64,000 nt of DNA from Alphaproteobacteria bacterium (lineage in GTDB: Bacteria; Pseudomonadota; Alphaproteobacteria; Caulobacterales; Maricaulaceae): the NCBI GenBank assembly GCA_016124665.1, contig WGNH01000029.1, positions 1 through 64,000 of the forward strand, in the 5' to 3' direction. Made by a program: the position numbers and the translations under genes. A model generated the notes under the pieces. The model searched no databases, was not told where the DNA came from, and saw nothing but the letters and a program-made list of their open reading frames with translations. Every line of letters starts with the position of its first letter. Positions within the stretch are counted from its first letter, which is position 1. Positions 44,338-54,630 of this stretch are shown here, in pieces.

Positions 44338-45453
44338 ATGGATCGGCGGACATTCCTGAGCGGCGCGAGCATTGCCGCCGCCACTGTGGCGACAGCCTGC
44401 AGCCAGGGGGAAGACAGCAGCGTCGCTGCGCCCAACGTCCAGACGCGGCGCACGCGGCGCCTGCGCATGGTCACGACCTGGCCGGCCAATTTCCCGGGCC
44501 TCGGCACAGCCGCTACACGCGTGGCGGAATTCTGCAACGCCATGTCCAGCGGATCGCTGGAGGTCGAGGTTTATGCCGCAGGCGAGATTGTCGGCGCATT
44601 CGAAGCCTTCGACGCCGTAGCGACCGGCACGGCCGACATGTATCACGCCGCAGAATATTACTGGCAAGGCAAGTCCCCGGCCTTCAATTTCTTCACCGCC
44701 GTGCCGCTCGGCATGACCGCCGAAGAAATCATGGCCTGGGTCGAATTCGGCGGCGGCCAGGAACTCTGGGAAGAGCTGGGCCGCGAATTCGGCGTGGTGG
44801 CGTTCCAGGCCGGCAATTCCGGTCACCAGATGGGCGGCTGGTTCAAGCGCGAGATCAATTCCCTGGAAGACTTCCGCGGCCTTCGCATGCGGATACCGGG
44901 CCTCGGCGGCAATGTGCTGCGCGAACTCGGCGGGGCGGCGGTTGCCCTGTCAGGCGGAGAGATTTATCCGGCCCTGCAGAATGGCACGATCGACGCCACC
45001 GAATGGGTCGGGCCGTGGAATGATCTGGCATTCGGATTCTATCGCGAGGCGCCATACTATTATGGCCCCGGCTTCCACGAGCCGGGCTCGGCGCTCGGGC
45101 TTGGCATCAATGCCGGCGTCTGGGACGGGCTCGATACGGATCACAAGGCCATCATCCGCGCCGCCTGCCGGGCCAGCAACAATATGGCCCTGGCCGAATA
45201 TGCGCACCAGAATGCCATTGCCCTGGATGTCCTGCAGAACGAGCACGGTGTGCAATTGCGATCCTTCCCGGACGAAGCCTGGCTCAGGATTGGCGAGATT
45301 TCGGAACAGGTGGTCGCGGACGTCGCCAATACCGATACGATGACACGGCGCGTCTATGACAGCTATATGGCCGCCCGCAACCGTGGCCGCGTCTGGGGGC
45401 GTGTGTCGGAATATCCCTATTTTGCGCAACGTGAACGCGTTCTGGGCGGCTAG
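44338..45453 (+). CDS. TRAP transporter substrate-binding protein (DctP family)
   Basis: A 371-residue periplasmic binding protein. I chose the ATG at 44338 with GGGGGAGA upstream, giving a twin-arginine signal (MDRRTFLSGASIAAATVATAC) that ends in a Cys and may be lipidated. The mature domain has TWPANFPGLGTAATR and the DctP Arg-containing LRMRIPGLGGNVLRELGG, which binds the substrate carboxylate. It is followed by the two permease genes. The set resembles the mannitol/chloroaromatic (FcbT) TRAP subgroup. Substrate unknown. Confidence 0.92.
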   Translation: MDRRTFLSGASIAAATVATACSQGEDSSVAAPNVQTRRTRRLRMVTTWPANFPGLGTAATRVAEFCNAMSSGSLEVEVYAAGEIVGAFEAFDAVATGTADMYHAAEYYWQGKSPAFNFFTAVPLGMTAEEIMAWVEFGGGQELWEELGREFGVVAFQAGNSGHQMGGWFKREINSLEDFRGLRMRIPGLGGNVLRELGGAAVALSGGEIYPALQNGTIDATEWVGPWNDLAFGFYREAPYYYGPGFHEPGSALGLGINAGVWDGLDTDHKAIIRAACRASNNMALAEYAHQNAIALDVLQNEHGVQLRSFPDEAWLRIGEISEQVVADVANTDTMTRRVYDSYMAARNRGRVWGRVSEYPYFAQRERVLGG

Positions 45454-45456
45454 GCC

Positions 45457-46236
45457 ATGCGCGGGGGAGACTGGCTGATCGTCCTGATCATCGCCGGCAT
45501 CATCGTCGTGATGGTGCTGGATGGCCTCACCGCCGGCAGCCTATCGGCCTGGATGGGCTCCAGCCTCTATCAGACGGTCTTGCCTGCCGGTCGTCTGGCC
45601 GGTTGGGCCGGGCTGATCCTGTCGCCCCTCCTGCTGCTGCCACTCCTCGGCGGCGTCTGGGGACGTATCGCCGGATTGCCGCCGGTTCTGGAATCCGCTT
45701 TTCGTAAATTGATATCCCTCTTTGATGCCATCAGCACGGTCATCGGGGATGCGGCACGCTGGCTGGCGCTGGGACTGGTGATCGTCACCGCAACGGTCGT
45801 CATCCAACGCTATGTCTTCGGTTTTGCTTCGACAAAGCTGCAGGAAACCGTGATCTACATGCACGCCTTGCTGTTCCTGTTATCCGCCGCTTCGACCCTG
45901 CTGGCAGACGGCCATGTCCGTGTGGATATTTTCTACGCCAAACTCTCCGAACGCGGAAAAGCCTGGACCGACCTGATCGGCACCTACCTCGCCCTGTTTC
46001 CGATGGCCTTGCTGATCCTCTGGGTCTCGACGCCTTACATCAATGCCAGCTGGCGGATCCTCGAACGCTCGCGGGAAAGTGACGGGTTGCCCCTGGTATT
46101 CATCCTGAAGACGGCCATCCCGCTCTTTGCCGTCATGATAATCCTGCAAGGGCTGGCGGCGGCTCTGAGGGCGGCATTGACGGTGTCAGGCAAGACTGCG
46201 CCGGGACATGCGGCCGCCGTGGATCGGGAGCTCTAG
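45457..46236 (+). CDS. TRAP transporter small permease (DctQ family), long form
   Basis: A 259-residue inner-membrane protein. The core DctQ domain (about residues 85-240) has four helices with VIQRYVFGFASTKLQETVIY and LLADGHVRVDIFYAKLSERG. An N-terminal extension of about 85 residues carries two further helices and is not part of standard DctQ (about 160-190 residues). It lies 3 nt after the binding-protein stop and directly abuts the large permease gene. Confidence 0.88.
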   Translation: MRGGDWLIVLIIAGIIVVMVLDGLTAGSLSAWMGSSLYQTVLPAGRLAGWAGLILSPLLLLPLLGGVWGRIAGLPPVLESAFRKLISLFDAISTVIGDAARWLALGLVIVTATVVIQRYVFGFASTKLQETVIYMHALLFLLSAASTLLADGHVRVDIFYAKLSERGKAWTDLIGTYLALFPMALLILWVSTPYINASWRILERSRESDGLPLVFILKTAIPLFAVMIILQGLAAALRAALTVSGKTAPGHAAAVDREL

Positions 46237-47826
46237 ATGAATACCTTCATCGACCTCCTTCCTTTCCTTATGTTTGCCTTCGCCTTTATTGCCCTGCTGC
46301 GAGGCTATCCGGTCGCGTTCACGCTGGCCGGTGTGGCATTGGCTTTCGCCGGAATCGGTCTGCTCCTCGACGTTTTCGACCCCATCCATCTGCGCGCCTT
46401 CCCGCAGCGGATTTACGGCAACATGATGGAAATGGACCGCTCCATCCTGGTCGCCGTCCCGCTCTTTGTGTTCATGGGGGTGATGCTGGAAAAATCCAGG
46501 GTCGCCGAGGAATTGCTGGAAGCCATGGGCGCGCTCTTCGGCACGTTCCGGGGCGGGCTGGGCATTTCTGTCGTTGTCGTCGGGGCACTGCTGGCCGCTT
46601 CGACCGGTATCGTCGGGGCAACGGTCGTGACCATGGGCCTGCTCTCCCTGCCGACCATGCTCAAACGCGGATACGATCCGGGTCTCGCCTCAGGGTCCAT
46701 CGCCGCAGCGGGCACGCTCGGGCAGATCATTCCGCCCTCCATCGTGCTGGTCCTCCTCGGGGACCAGATTTCCAACGCCTATCAGGAAGCCCAGAGGGCG
46801 CAGGGCATTTTCTCTCCGGATATCGTCTCGGTGGGAGACCTCTTCGCCGGCGCCCTGATTCCCGGCCTGCTGCTCGTGGCCGCCTATATCGGCTACCAGA
46901 TTTTCGTCGCCATCACCCAGCCCGCCAAGGCACCCCCTGCGCCACAGGATGCCCGCCCCTCGTTTGGGCGCATCCTGCGAGCCTTGATCCCGCCCCTGGG
47001 GCTCATCATCGCGGTGCTGGGCTCCATTCTCACCGGCCTGGCCACACCGACAGAAGCCGCTGGCGTGGGGGCCGTGGGGGCCACTTTCCTGGCCGGATTC
47101 CGCAATGCCGGCGCAAACAGCAATCCCGGCACCGGACGAATACTGTCCGGGCTTGGGGCTCTGTCGCTCATCCTGCTGATTGCCATGACGCTCTTCGTCG
47201 ATCTTCGCATCGGGCGGGAAAACATATCCACCGGAGAGCAGGCCGGGCTGTATCTGGCCTATGGCCTGGTTGCGCTAACGCTCCTCGGCGCGGCGGCCGC
47301 CCTCTGGCGGTTGAAGAAGACCGGCGTTCTGGACGATGTGATGCGGGCCACGGCCCAGATTTCGTCCATGGTGTTTGTCATCCTCATCGGGGCCGCATTA
47401 TTCTCTCTCATTTTCCGGGAACTGGGCGGAGATGCCACTGTGCAGGCGGCCCTCGAAGCCGTGCCCGGCGGGAAGTGGGGGGCGCTGGCCATTGTCATGC
47501 TGGTCATGTTCCTGTTGGGATTTTTCCTCGATTTTATCGAGATCACCTTCGTGGTGGTTCCCATTGTTGCGCCCATCCTGCTCATGATGGGGATCGATCC
47601 GGTGTGGCTCGGCGTGCTCATGGCCCTGAACCTTCAGACCAGCTTCCTGACACCGCCCTTCGGTTTCGCACTCTTCTATCTGAGAGGGGTCGCTCCGCCG
47701 GAAGTCACGACCGGGGCGATCTATCGCGGCGCCCTGCCCTTTGTCGGTATCCAGCTGATTGTCATCATTCTGGTCGCCCTCCTGCCCTGGCTGGCGACCG
47801 GCCTTCCGGAATTGCTCTATGACTAG
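46237..47826 (+). CDS. TRAP transporter large permease (DctM family), long form
   Basis: A 529-residue permease, about 100 residues longer than typical DctM. The core motifs are RGYPVAFTLAGVALAFAGIG, AASTGIVGATVVTMGLL and GIDPVWLGVLMALNLQTSFLTPPFGFALFYLRGVAP. The extra segment (about residues 285-365) contains one or two added helices and splits the family domain after LTGLATPTEAAGVGAVG. Such long DctM proteins occur in the FcbT-like subgroup. Stop overlaps the GNAT start by 8 nt. Confidence 0.92.
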   Translation: MNTFIDLLPFLMFAFAFIALLRGYPVAFTLAGVALAFAGIGLLLDVFDPIHLRAFPQRIYGNMMEMDRSILVAVPLFVFMGVMLEKSRVAEELLEAMGALFGTFRGGLGISVVVVGALLAASTGIVGATVVTMGLLSLPTMLKRGYDPGLASGSIAAAGTLGQIIPPSIVLVLLGDQISNAYQEAQRAQGIFSPDIVSVGDLFAGALIPGLLLVAAYIGYQIFVAITQPAKAPPAPQDARPSFGRILRALIPPLGLIIAVLGSILTGLATPTEAAGVGAVGATFLAGFRNAGANSNPGTGRILSGLGALSLILLIAMTLFVDLRIGRENISTGEQAGLYLAYGLVALTLLGAAAALWRLKKTGVLDDVMRATAQISSMVFVILIGAALFSLIFRELGGDATVQAALEAVPGGKWGALAIVMLVMFLLGFFLDFIEITFVVVPIVAPILLMMGIDPVWLGVLMALNLQTSFLTPPFGFALFYLRGVAPPEVTTGAIYRGALPFVGIQLIVIILVALLPWLATGLPELLYD

Positions 47827-48349
47827 GCCCATAATTGCGCCCATCATCGAGACTGAACGCCTGCGTTTGCGGCCTCTGCACGCGGATGATTTTGACCCGA
47901 TACACCGGATCTGGTCCGACCCGGAAAACGTCGTGTTTGTGGGTGGACACCCGTCGACACTTAACCAGTCCTGGCGGCGGGTCGTCACAAGCGCCGGTTA
48001 CTGGCCCATCCTTGGATATGGCTATTGGGCGCTTGAGGAATCGTCCTCACGAAACTTTATCGGTCTGGTCGGGTTTGCCGATTTCAAGCGGGATGAACCG
48101 GCAGGCTTCAGCGGCGACCCTGAAATTGGCTATGTCATCGACAAAACGGTTCACGGTCAGGGCTATGGGCGCGAGGCAATGACGGCCTGCATGAAGTGGA
48201 TGGATGACACCCACGGCCGCCAGCGCACGATCTGCATGATCGAACCCGGCAACATCGCCTCTATCAGGATTGCGGAGCGCCTTGGATACAAGCCTTACGG
48301 TGAAGGCCTGATCGACGGCGTGACCGTCGTACTGATGGAACGGACCTAG
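47819..48349 (+). CDS. GNAT-family N-acetyltransferase
   Basis: A 176-residue acetyltransferase. I chose the ATG at 47819, giving ETERLRLRPLHADDFDPIH, the RimJ/RimL-type N-terminus. The acetyl-CoA site is KTVHGQGYGREAMTACMKWM and the C-terminal EPGNIASIRIAERLGYKPYG. It overlaps the DctM stop by 8 nt, so it is probably co-transcribed with the TRAP genes. The substrate is unknown. The stop overlaps that of the convergent protease gene. Confidence 0.87.
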   Translation: MTRPIIAPIIETERLRLRPLHADDFDPIHRIWSDPENVVFVGGHPSTLNQSWRRVVTSAGYWPILGYGYWALEESSSRNFIGLVGFADFKRDEPAGFSGDPEIGYVIDKTVHGQGYGREAMTACMKWMDDTHGRQRTICMIEPGNIASIRIAERLGYKPYGEGLIDGVTVVLMERT

Positions 48350-49359
48350 ACGGACGGCACGCTCGTGCTGCCTGCCCCGCGCTGCCCTCCGGCAAATTCA
48401 ATTAGGGCCTCGATCCGCTTTTCAATGGGTGGATGGGTCGCAAAAACCCCGGCAAAACCGGCTTTCGGATTCTCGATCATCATTTCGCGCACACCGTCCG
48501 GCGCGTTTTCGATCTCGGCATGACCTGAGATTTTTTCGAGCGCCGAAATCATGGCGTCCGGATTGCGGGTCAGTTCCACCGCCCCCGCATCCGCCATGTA
48601 TTCGCGCTTGCGCGACAGGGCGAAGCGGATGGCGATGGCCAGAAAATAGGCAATGGCCACGATGGCGATAGCAATGATCATCAAGAGCGCCGCATTTCCG
48701 CGGCGGCCGGACGACCGGCCACCAAGCCCGCTCCAGAACAGGGAGCGGAAGACGATTTGCGCCACGAAGGAAAAAATGCCGACAAATATTACGGAAATCA
48801 CCAGCCGCCGGACATCCCGGTTGAGGATATGGTTCAATTCATGTGCCAGTACGGCTTCCAGCTCGGCCTTGTTGAGGTTGCGCATCAGCCCGCGTGTCAC
48901 GGTCACCGCATACTGTTTTTCTGTCAGACCGCTGGCATAGGCATTCATCATCTCCGTTTCGATGATTTTCAGTTTCGGCATCGTCAGACCGCGGGAAATA
49001 CATAGATTTTCCAGAAGATTATAGAGCTCCGGTTCGTCCTGCCGGGAGACGGAATGGGCGCCGGTCGCCATGTCGATCATCGCCTGGTGCCCGAACCAGG
49101 CAATCACGAACCAGATACCGGCAATGATCACGGACCAGAGCGCCATGACCGGCCAGTTTTCCAGCGCGGCCCCGAAATCCGCGCCCAGGCCGATACCGTC
49201 CTTGCCGGAGGAATAGGTGCCGCCACCATCCATGCCGGTCATGACGAGCGCGGCGGCAAACGCCAGCAACATCAACAGGAACGGAAATCCGGCCAAGAGC
49301 AGGACGGATTTCAGATTATTGTTCCAGATATGCGTGCGGAGACCGACCGCGCCCAACAT
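48346..49359 (-). CDS. M48-family membrane zinc metalloprotease (HtpX-like)
   Basis: A 337-residue protease with two N-terminal helices (about 18-40, 73-92) and two more after the catalytic domain. The zinc site is HELNHILNRD (HExxH), with the third ligand Glu in SRKREYMADAGAVELT. HtpX-type proteases help degrade misfolded membrane proteins. It is longer than classical HtpX (about 290). It forms a pair with lemA directly upstream, a recurring M48-LemA association whose role is not clear. Confidence 0.9.
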   Translation of the reverse strand: MLGAVGLRTHIWNNNLKSVLLLAGFPFLLMLLAFAAALVMTGMDGGGTYSSGKDGIGLGADFGAALENWPVMALWSVIIAGIWFVIAWFGHQAMIDMATGAHSVSRQDEPELYNLLENLCISRGLTMPKLKIIETEMMNAYASGLTEKQYAVTVTRGLMRNLNKAELEAVLAHELNHILNRDVRRLVISVIFVGIFSFVAQIVFRSLFWSGLGGRSSGRRGNAALLMIIAIAIVAIAYFLAIAIRFALSRKREYMADAGAVELTRNPDAMISALEKISGHAEIENAPDGVREMMIENPKAGFAGVFATHPPIEKRIEALIEFAGGQRGAGSTSVPSV

Positions 49360-49368
49360 GAACCGGAC

Positions 49369-49923
49369 CTAGAATTTTACTTCAGGCGCATTCTCGACCG
49401 CGGCACGATCGGCCACTTCGAAGAAATCACGCTGTTGGAAGCCGAACATGCTGGCAAAGATGACCGCCGGGAATTGCTCGACCGCCGTGTTGAATTCGCT
49501 GACCGCATTGTTGAAGAAACGGCGGGCGGCCGCGATCTTGTTTTCGAGGTCCGCGAGCTCGTTCTGCAGCGACAGGAAATTCTCGTTCGCTTTCAGATCG
49601 GGATAGGCTTCCGACAGGGCAAATATCTGACGCAGCGCGCCGGTCAGCATGTTCTCCGCCTGGGCCTGATCCTTCACATTTGTCGCATCAACCGAGGCCT
49701 GGCGCGCCTTGATGACGTTTTCCAGGGTCTCTTTCTCGTGACTGGCATAGCCTTTCACGGTGTTGACGAGGTTGGGGATCAGATCGACGCGCTGTTTGAG
49801 CTGCACGTCAATATCGCCCCAAGCCTGATTGGTTGTCTGCCGCAGAGCGACCAGACGGTTGTAGATGCCAATCACGAAAAACGCGATGACAACCACGACC
49901 ACGAGCAGGATAATCCATTCCAT
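49369..49923 (-). CDS. lemA: LemA family protein
   Basis: A 184-residue membrane-anchored protein: a single N-terminal helix (MEWIILLVVVVVIAFFVIGI) and a long helical bundle (YNRLVALRQTTNQAWGDID, VKGYASHEKETLENVIKARQ). The exact function is unknown. It is 9 nt upstream of the M48 protease on the same strand, a combination seen in many bacteria. Confidence 0.9.
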   Translation of the reverse strand: MEWIILLVVVVVIAFFVIGIYNRLVALRQTTNQAWGDIDVQLKQRVDLIPNLVNTVKGYASHEKETLENVIKARQASVDATNVKDQAQAENMLTGALRQIFALSEAYPDLKANENFLSLQNELADLENKIAAARRFFNNAVSEFNTAVEQFPAVIFASMFGFQQRDFFEVADRAAVENAPEVKF

Positions 49924-49966
49924 CTAAAATCCCTCCGGTTTCATTCAATTTTTCACTACGGGCTGA

Positions 49967-52246
49967 TTACGCCGAATCCATGGCGCGCGCTACCGCCACC
50001 GGGTCCGCGGGCATGAATTTTCCGGTTTTCGGGAAACCGCGCGGCCGGGCCATGCCTGCTTGCGCACGCTTGCCTTCCCAGTCTTTCCAGTCCTCGAAAG
50101 CATGACGCCGTCCGGCACCGTCAATCCAGGCAAGTCCATCTGCCGGATCGAAGGTCGCAACATCCAGCAATTCAGCACCTTTTCCGCCCATCAGGCGGAC
50201 GCCTTTCCCGCGCGCCATTTGCGGCAGGTCCGCGACATCGAAGATCAACAGGCGCTTCTTGGTGTTGGACACGGCAATCTTGCTTCCGGTTACAGGCACG
50301 CAGGCAATCGCCTCGCCGTCTCCGACATTCAGGGCCTGCTTGCCGCCCTTCTTCGTGGCAAAGACATCTGCCTCCTTCACACGGAATCCGTTGCCCGCCC
50401 GCGAGGCGATCAGCAATTCACGCTCCGGTTCATGCCGGAACAAGGCAACCGGCGCGGCATCTTCCGGCAGGCCGGCATGCAGGCGCAGTGGATCACCATG
50501 GCCACGGCCGCCGGGCAGTCTGGACGCATCAATGGCGTAGAATTTTCCGTCCGTAGCGAACAGGATCAGCTTGTCGACGGTCTCACATTTTACTGTGAAC
50601 AGCGCGCTATCGCCTTCCTTGAACACAATGGCCCCGATGTCGTGGGAATGGCCTTTCAGGGCACGGATCCAGCCTTTCTGTGACACCACGACCAGTATGG
50701 ATTCCCGGACGATCAGCGATTCAGCGACCGCCTCGGCATCGTATTCCACAATGCCGGCGGTATTAATCTCGGTCCGTCGTGCGCCGATCGCGGTTTTGGG
50801 ACCGAAGGCGGCTTCGACCTCCGCGATTTCGGCATCAACTTTTTCCCATTGCACGGGCTCGGAGCCAATCAGCGTTCTGAGATCGCCGCGCTCATTCTTG
50901 AGACTGGCTTCCTCCTTGCGGATTTCCAGCTCTTCCAGCTTGCGCAACGCACGAAGCCGCATATTGAGGATGGCCTCGGCCTGCCGATCCGACAGGTCGA
51001 AATGGGCCATGAGTTTTGCCTTGGGCTCATCCTCGAAGCGGATGATCCGGATCACCTCGTCCAGATCGGCATAGACGATGATATATCCCGCCAGCACTTC
51101 CAGCCGGTCCTCAACCTTTGCCAGGCGTGTATTGGCCCGGCGCACCACGACTTCGCGGCGATGGTCCAGCCAGATGCGCAGCACATCCTTCAGACTCATC
51201 ACCCGCGGCGTACCGGACGGGTCAAGGACGTTCAGATTGAGCGAGATCCGGTTTTCCAGCTCGCTCATCTTGAACAATGCCGCCATCAACAGCTCGGGTT
51301 CGACATTCTTGCTTCTGGGCACCAGAACAAGTCGGATATCTTCCGCACTTTCATCGCGCACATCTTCCAGAAGCGGCAGCTTCTTCTGATCCAGCAATTG
51401 CGCAATGCGTTCGACCAGCTTGGATTTCTGTACCTGGTAGGGAATTTCGGTGACCACGATCTGCCAGGTTCCGCGGCCCAGATCCTCGATCTCCCACCGG
51501 GCGCGCAGCCGAAAACCGCCCCGCCCCGTTTCATAGGCTTCACGGATCGCCTCCGGTGATTCCACGCAAATCCCGCCGGTTGGAAAATCCGGGCCTTTCA
51601 CCGACCTCAGAAGCTGGGCGACAGAGGCATCCGGATGGGCAATCAAAGTCCGCGATGCGCGGCACAGCTCATAGGCATTATGCGGTGGAATGGACGTTGC
51701 CATCCCCACCGCAATACCGGTGGCCCCATTGGCCAGCAGATTCGGAAAGGCCGCGGGCAGCACCACGGGCTCTTCTTCCGACCCGTCATAGGTTTCGCGA
51801 AAATCGACCGTGCCCTGATCAATATCCTGCAGCAACAGCTCGGCGGCCTCTGTCAGGCGTGTTTCGGTATAGCGCATCGCGGCGGCGCCATCGCCATCGA
51901 TATTGCCGAAATTACCCTGCCCCTCGACCAGCGGATAGCGCGAGGCAAAATCCTGCGCCAGCCGCACCAGCGCGTCATAAACGGCCTGATCACCATGCGG
52001 GTGAAACTTACCGATGACGTCCCCGACAATCCGCGCCGACTTCTTGAACGCATCGCGCGGATTCAGTTTCAGCACGCGCATCGCATGCAGAATGCGGCGG
52101 TGGACGGGCTTCAGCCCGTCGCGGGCATCCGGCAAGGCGCGCTGAGTAATCGTCGACAGGGCATAGGCGAGATAGCGCTTGGACAGCGCCTCATCAAAAG
52201 GTTCTTCGAAAATTTCCCCGCCTTCGGGGGTGAAGACATCGCCCAT
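49967..52246 (-). CDS. parC: DNA topoisomerase IV subunit A
   Basis: Catalytic DNA cleavage subunit that decatenates daughter chromosomes with ParE. The 759-residue protein has [18 protein letters not shown], the helix-turn-helix [18 protein letters not shown], and the catalytic Tyr126 in [11 protein letters not shown]. The tower and coiled-coil region and the beta-pinwheel C-terminus ([21 protein letters not shown]) follow. At the quinolone-determining position that is Ser80 in E. coli there is Gln. recO starts 35 nt upstream. Confidence 0.94.
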   Translation of the reverse strand: MGDVFTPEGGEIFEEPFDEALSKRYLAYALSTITQRALPDARDGLKPVHRRILHAMRVLKLNPRDAFKKSARIVGDVIGKFHPHGDQAVYDALVRLAQDFASRYPLVEGQGNFGNIDGDGAAAMRYTETRLTEAAELLLQDIDQGTVDFRETYDGSEEEPVVLPAAFPNLLANGATGIAVGMATSIPPHNAYELCRASRTLIAHPDASVAQLLRSVKGPDFPTGGICVESPEAIREAYETGRGGFRLRARWEIEDLGRGTWQIVVTEIPYQVQKSKLVERIAQLLDQKKLPLLEDVRDESAEDIRLVLVPRSKNVEPELLMAALFKMSELENRISLNLNVLDPSGTPRVMSLKDVLRIWLDHRREVVVRRANTRLAKVEDRLEVLAGYIIVYADLDEVIRIIRFEDEPKAKLMAHFDLSDRQAEAILNMRLRALRKLEELEIRKEEASLKNERGDLRTLIGSEPVQWEKVDAEIAEVEAAFGPKTAIGARRTEINTAGIVEYDAEAVAESLIVRESILVVVSQKGWIRALKGHSHDIGAIVFKEGDSALFTVKCETVDKLILFATDGKFYAIDASRLPGGRGHGDPLRLHAGLPEDAAPVALFRHEPERELLIASRAGNGFRVKEADVFATKKGGKQALNVGDGEAIACVPVTGSKIAVSNTKKRLLIFDVADLPQMARGKGVRLMGGKGAELLDVATFDPADGLAWIDGAGRRHAFEDWKDWEGKRAQAGMARPRGFPKTGKFMPADPVAVARAMDSA

Positions 52247-52281
52247 GCTGCACTCCTGATTCGGACCGCTACAGTATGCCG

Positions 52282-53013
52282 CTAATTACGCCCGGCGTCC
52301 GTCAGCGCCTTGACCAAACGCACACGCGATTCAGGCAGGTCCCGGTCCATCGGCCAGAGCACGCGGCGCTGCAGGAAAAACCCGGTCAGCGCCAGGCCGT
52401 CCGCAATATCCCCGGTATCAAATCCGGCCTCCGGATCCCGCAGGAAACGCGGCAAAGCCAATAGCTTGTCGAGATAGGGTGCTGCCGCGTTCCGGCTGAC
52501 CGCCCGGCCTGTCCGGGGGCTGACATGGGTCAGCCCCTCGACTTCGCCCGTGACCGCGCATTTCTCCAGATCCATGCCATAGCCGAGGTCACGCAGGAGG
52601 CCGAACTCCCAGCGGACATAAAGGGCCGGCCAGATGTCGGCATCACCCAGCGCGTCCAGAAAGACCTCCATCGCCCGGTAGACCGGCGCATGGGATTCCC
52701 GTTCCGGCAAGGCCTGACAGGCCAGCGCACAGGCGGAATTGAGACCGGCCAGCGACAGTGCATCATCCATCACAAGACCAGCCCGCGAGATGTCCGCCTC
52801 GATTGTAAAATGACCGAGATGATCGGCAAGTCGGGCGCGCCAGTTCGCAGTCACGGAATTTCCGGGCTGGAGCACCGGACGCAGGGTGCGTGACCGTCCG
52901 CCCCGGACCAGCCCGGCATGGCGGCCCTGATCCTCGGTCAGCAATTCGACGATGGCGCTGGTCTCACCATGCGGCCGCACCGCCAGTACATGGCCTCTGC
53001 CGCTCCATTCCAT
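52282..53013 (-). CDS. recO: DNA repair protein RecO
   Basis: Recombination mediator that loads RecA with RecR onto SSB-coated DNA. The 243-residue protein has an OB-fold N-terminus ([29 protein letters not shown]), then the helical domain with [26 protein letters not shown]. The Cys-rich zinc site of some RecO proteins is not complete. It shares one base with the era stop, so expression is coupled. Confidence 0.93.
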   Translation of the reverse strand: MEWSGRGHVLAVRPHGETSAIVELLTEDQGRHAGLVRGGRSRTLRPVLQPGNSVTANWRARLADHLGHFTIEADISRAGLVMDDALSLAGLNSACALACQALPERESHAPVYRAMEVFLDALGDADIWPALYVRWEFGLLRDLGYGMDLEKCAVTGEVEGLTHVSPRTGRAVSRNAAAPYLDKLLALPRFLRDPEAGFDTGDIADGLALTGFFLQRRVLWPMDRDLPESRVRLVKALTDAGRN

Positions 53014-53951
53014 CAGCTGTCGTATTCCAGTCCCATGGCAAGATAGCGGGCGCGGTTTTCATCCCAGCCGGGCTGGACCTGCACCTGCAGGAAGAGATGC
53101 ACCTTGCACCCGAAAGCCTGTTCCATTTCCTGGCGCGCCGCCGCGCCGATGGTTTTGACCGTCTTGCCGCCCTTGCCCAGCACAATCGGGCGCTGGCTGT
53201 CACGCTCCACGAAAATTCGCTGCTCTATGCGCACCGATCCGTCATGCAGGCGCCGCCAGCTCTCGGTCTCGACCGCTGTCGAATAGGGTAGCTCCTGATG
53301 CAGCCGGTCATAGATCTGCTCGCGCGTGATTTCCGCGGCCAGAAGGCGCTGAGGGATGTCTGCCGCCTGATCTGCCGGATAAAGGTGCGGCCCTACCGGC
53401 ATCATCGAGGCCAGCTTTCTTTTCAGATCAGCCACGCCATACCCCTGGGTCGAACTGATCATGAAGATATCGGAATAAACGCCGGTCGCGTTCAGGGCCT
53501 CTGCCAGCGGCAGGAGCTTATCGCGTTCCAGCGCGTCAATCTTGTTCAAAACGAGGATGGCCGTCTTGCCGGCCGCCTTCAGCCCTTCCGTGACACTGTC
53601 ATCATCCTTGACCGACAGCTTTTCGGCCCCACCGCCTTTTCCGGTCGAAACCAGGTGGCGGGCTTCCGCATCAATGACATGAACAATGGCATCGGCGTCA
53701 TCGGCGCCGGTCCAGGCCGACTTGACCATGGCGCGATCCAGACGGCGGCGCGGTTCGAACACGCCGGGTGTATCGACGAGCACGATCTGGTCATCACCTT
53801 CCATCGCAATTCCGCGGACCGGAAAGCGCGTCGTCTGCACCTTTCGCGTCACGATCGAGACTTTCTCCCCGACCAGTGCATTGACAAGCGTCGACTTGCC
53901 GGCATTCGGCGCTCCGATAATGGCCGCAAACCCGGCGCGGGACTCAGTCAT
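53013..53951 (-). CDS. era: GTPase Era
   Basis: Ribosome-assembly GTPase that binds the 3' end of 16S rRNA. The 312-residue protein has the P-loop GAPNAGKSTLVN, G2/G3 TTRFPVRGI and VDTPGVFEPRRRLD, G4 NKID and the C-terminal KH domain with IVLGKGGKTVKTIG and ARQEMEQAFGCKVHLF. Overlaps rnc by 8 nt. Confidence 0.96.
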   Translation of the reverse strand: MTESRAGFAAIIGAPNAGKSTLVNALVGEKVSIVTRKVQTTRFPVRGIAMEGDDQIVLVDTPGVFEPRRRLDRAMVKSAWTGADDADAIVHVIDAEARHLVSTGKGGGAEKLSVKDDDSVTEGLKAAGKTAILVLNKIDALERDKLLPLAEALNATGVYSDIFMISSTQGYGVADLKRKLASMMPVGPHLYPADQAADIPQRLLAAEITREQIYDRLHQELPYSTAVETESWRRLHDGSVRIEQRIFVERDSQRPIVLGKGGKTVKTIGAAARQEMEQAFGCKVHLFLQVQVQPGWDENRARYLAMGLEYDS

Positions 53952-54630
53952 GACTCTTTATCCTCTGCAGCATGGCCGTCGCGGCCTCGCGCTGTGCTTC
54001 CTGTTTCGATCCGCCTTGCCCTTCACACGGATCGAAGCCGTCGAGCTCCACCCGGACCACAAATATCGGGCGATGGTCCGGTCCGGCCTGTTCCAGCAGA
54101 TCATATCGCGGCTGACCATATCCTTTTTTGGCCGCCAGTTCCTGCAAATCCGACTTGGGATTACGCGGCTTCTCCGTCAATTGCGAGACCGCATCACCCC
54201 AGCCGCGGTCAAATACACGGCGCGCCGCCTCCAGCCCGCCATCAAGGTAAACCGCCGCGATCACGGACTCTGTGGCATCCGCCAGTATCGAGGCCTTGTT
54301 ACGCCCGCCGGCATTTTCTTCCGATGGCGACATTCGTATCGCGTCTCCCAGCCCGAATTGCCGCGCCACATGCTCGCAGGCATTCCGGTCGACCAACGCA
54401 TTGTAAAGCGGGGCCAGCTTGCCTTCCTTGGCATTTTTGAACTTGCTGAACATGGTTTCTGCGGCAATCAGCCCGAGAACCCGGTCGCCCAGGAATTCGA
54501 GCCGCTCGTAATTGCCCACCAGCCGGTTACCATCACCGAAACTGGCATGGGTCAGCGCCCGCTGGAGCAGGCCGGTATCCTTGAAATGATACCCGATATT
54601 GTCCTGCACACTCTGGAGAAGGCGGCTCAT
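53944..54630 (-). CDS. rnc: Ribonuclease III
   Basis: Cleaves double-stranded RNA in rRNA maturation. The 228-residue protein has the signature [19 protein letters not shown] (metal-binding Glu/Asp), [19 protein letters not shown] and a C-terminal double-stranded RNA-binding domain ([16 protein letters not shown], then [15 protein letters not shown]). It overlaps acpS directly; lepB, which often lies between acpS and rnc in this class, is absent here. Confidence 0.96.
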   Translation of the reverse strand: MSRLLQSVQDNIGYHFKDTGLLQRALTHASFGDGNRLVGNYERLEFLGDRVLGLIAAETMFSKFKNAKEGKLAPLYNALVDRNACEHVARQFGLGDAIRMSPSEENAGGRNKASILADATESVIAAVYLDGGLEAARRVFDRGWGDAVSQLTEKPRNPKSDLQELAAKKGYGQPRYDLLEQAGPDHRPIFVVRVELDGFDPCEGQGGSKQEAQREAATAMLQRIKSHD

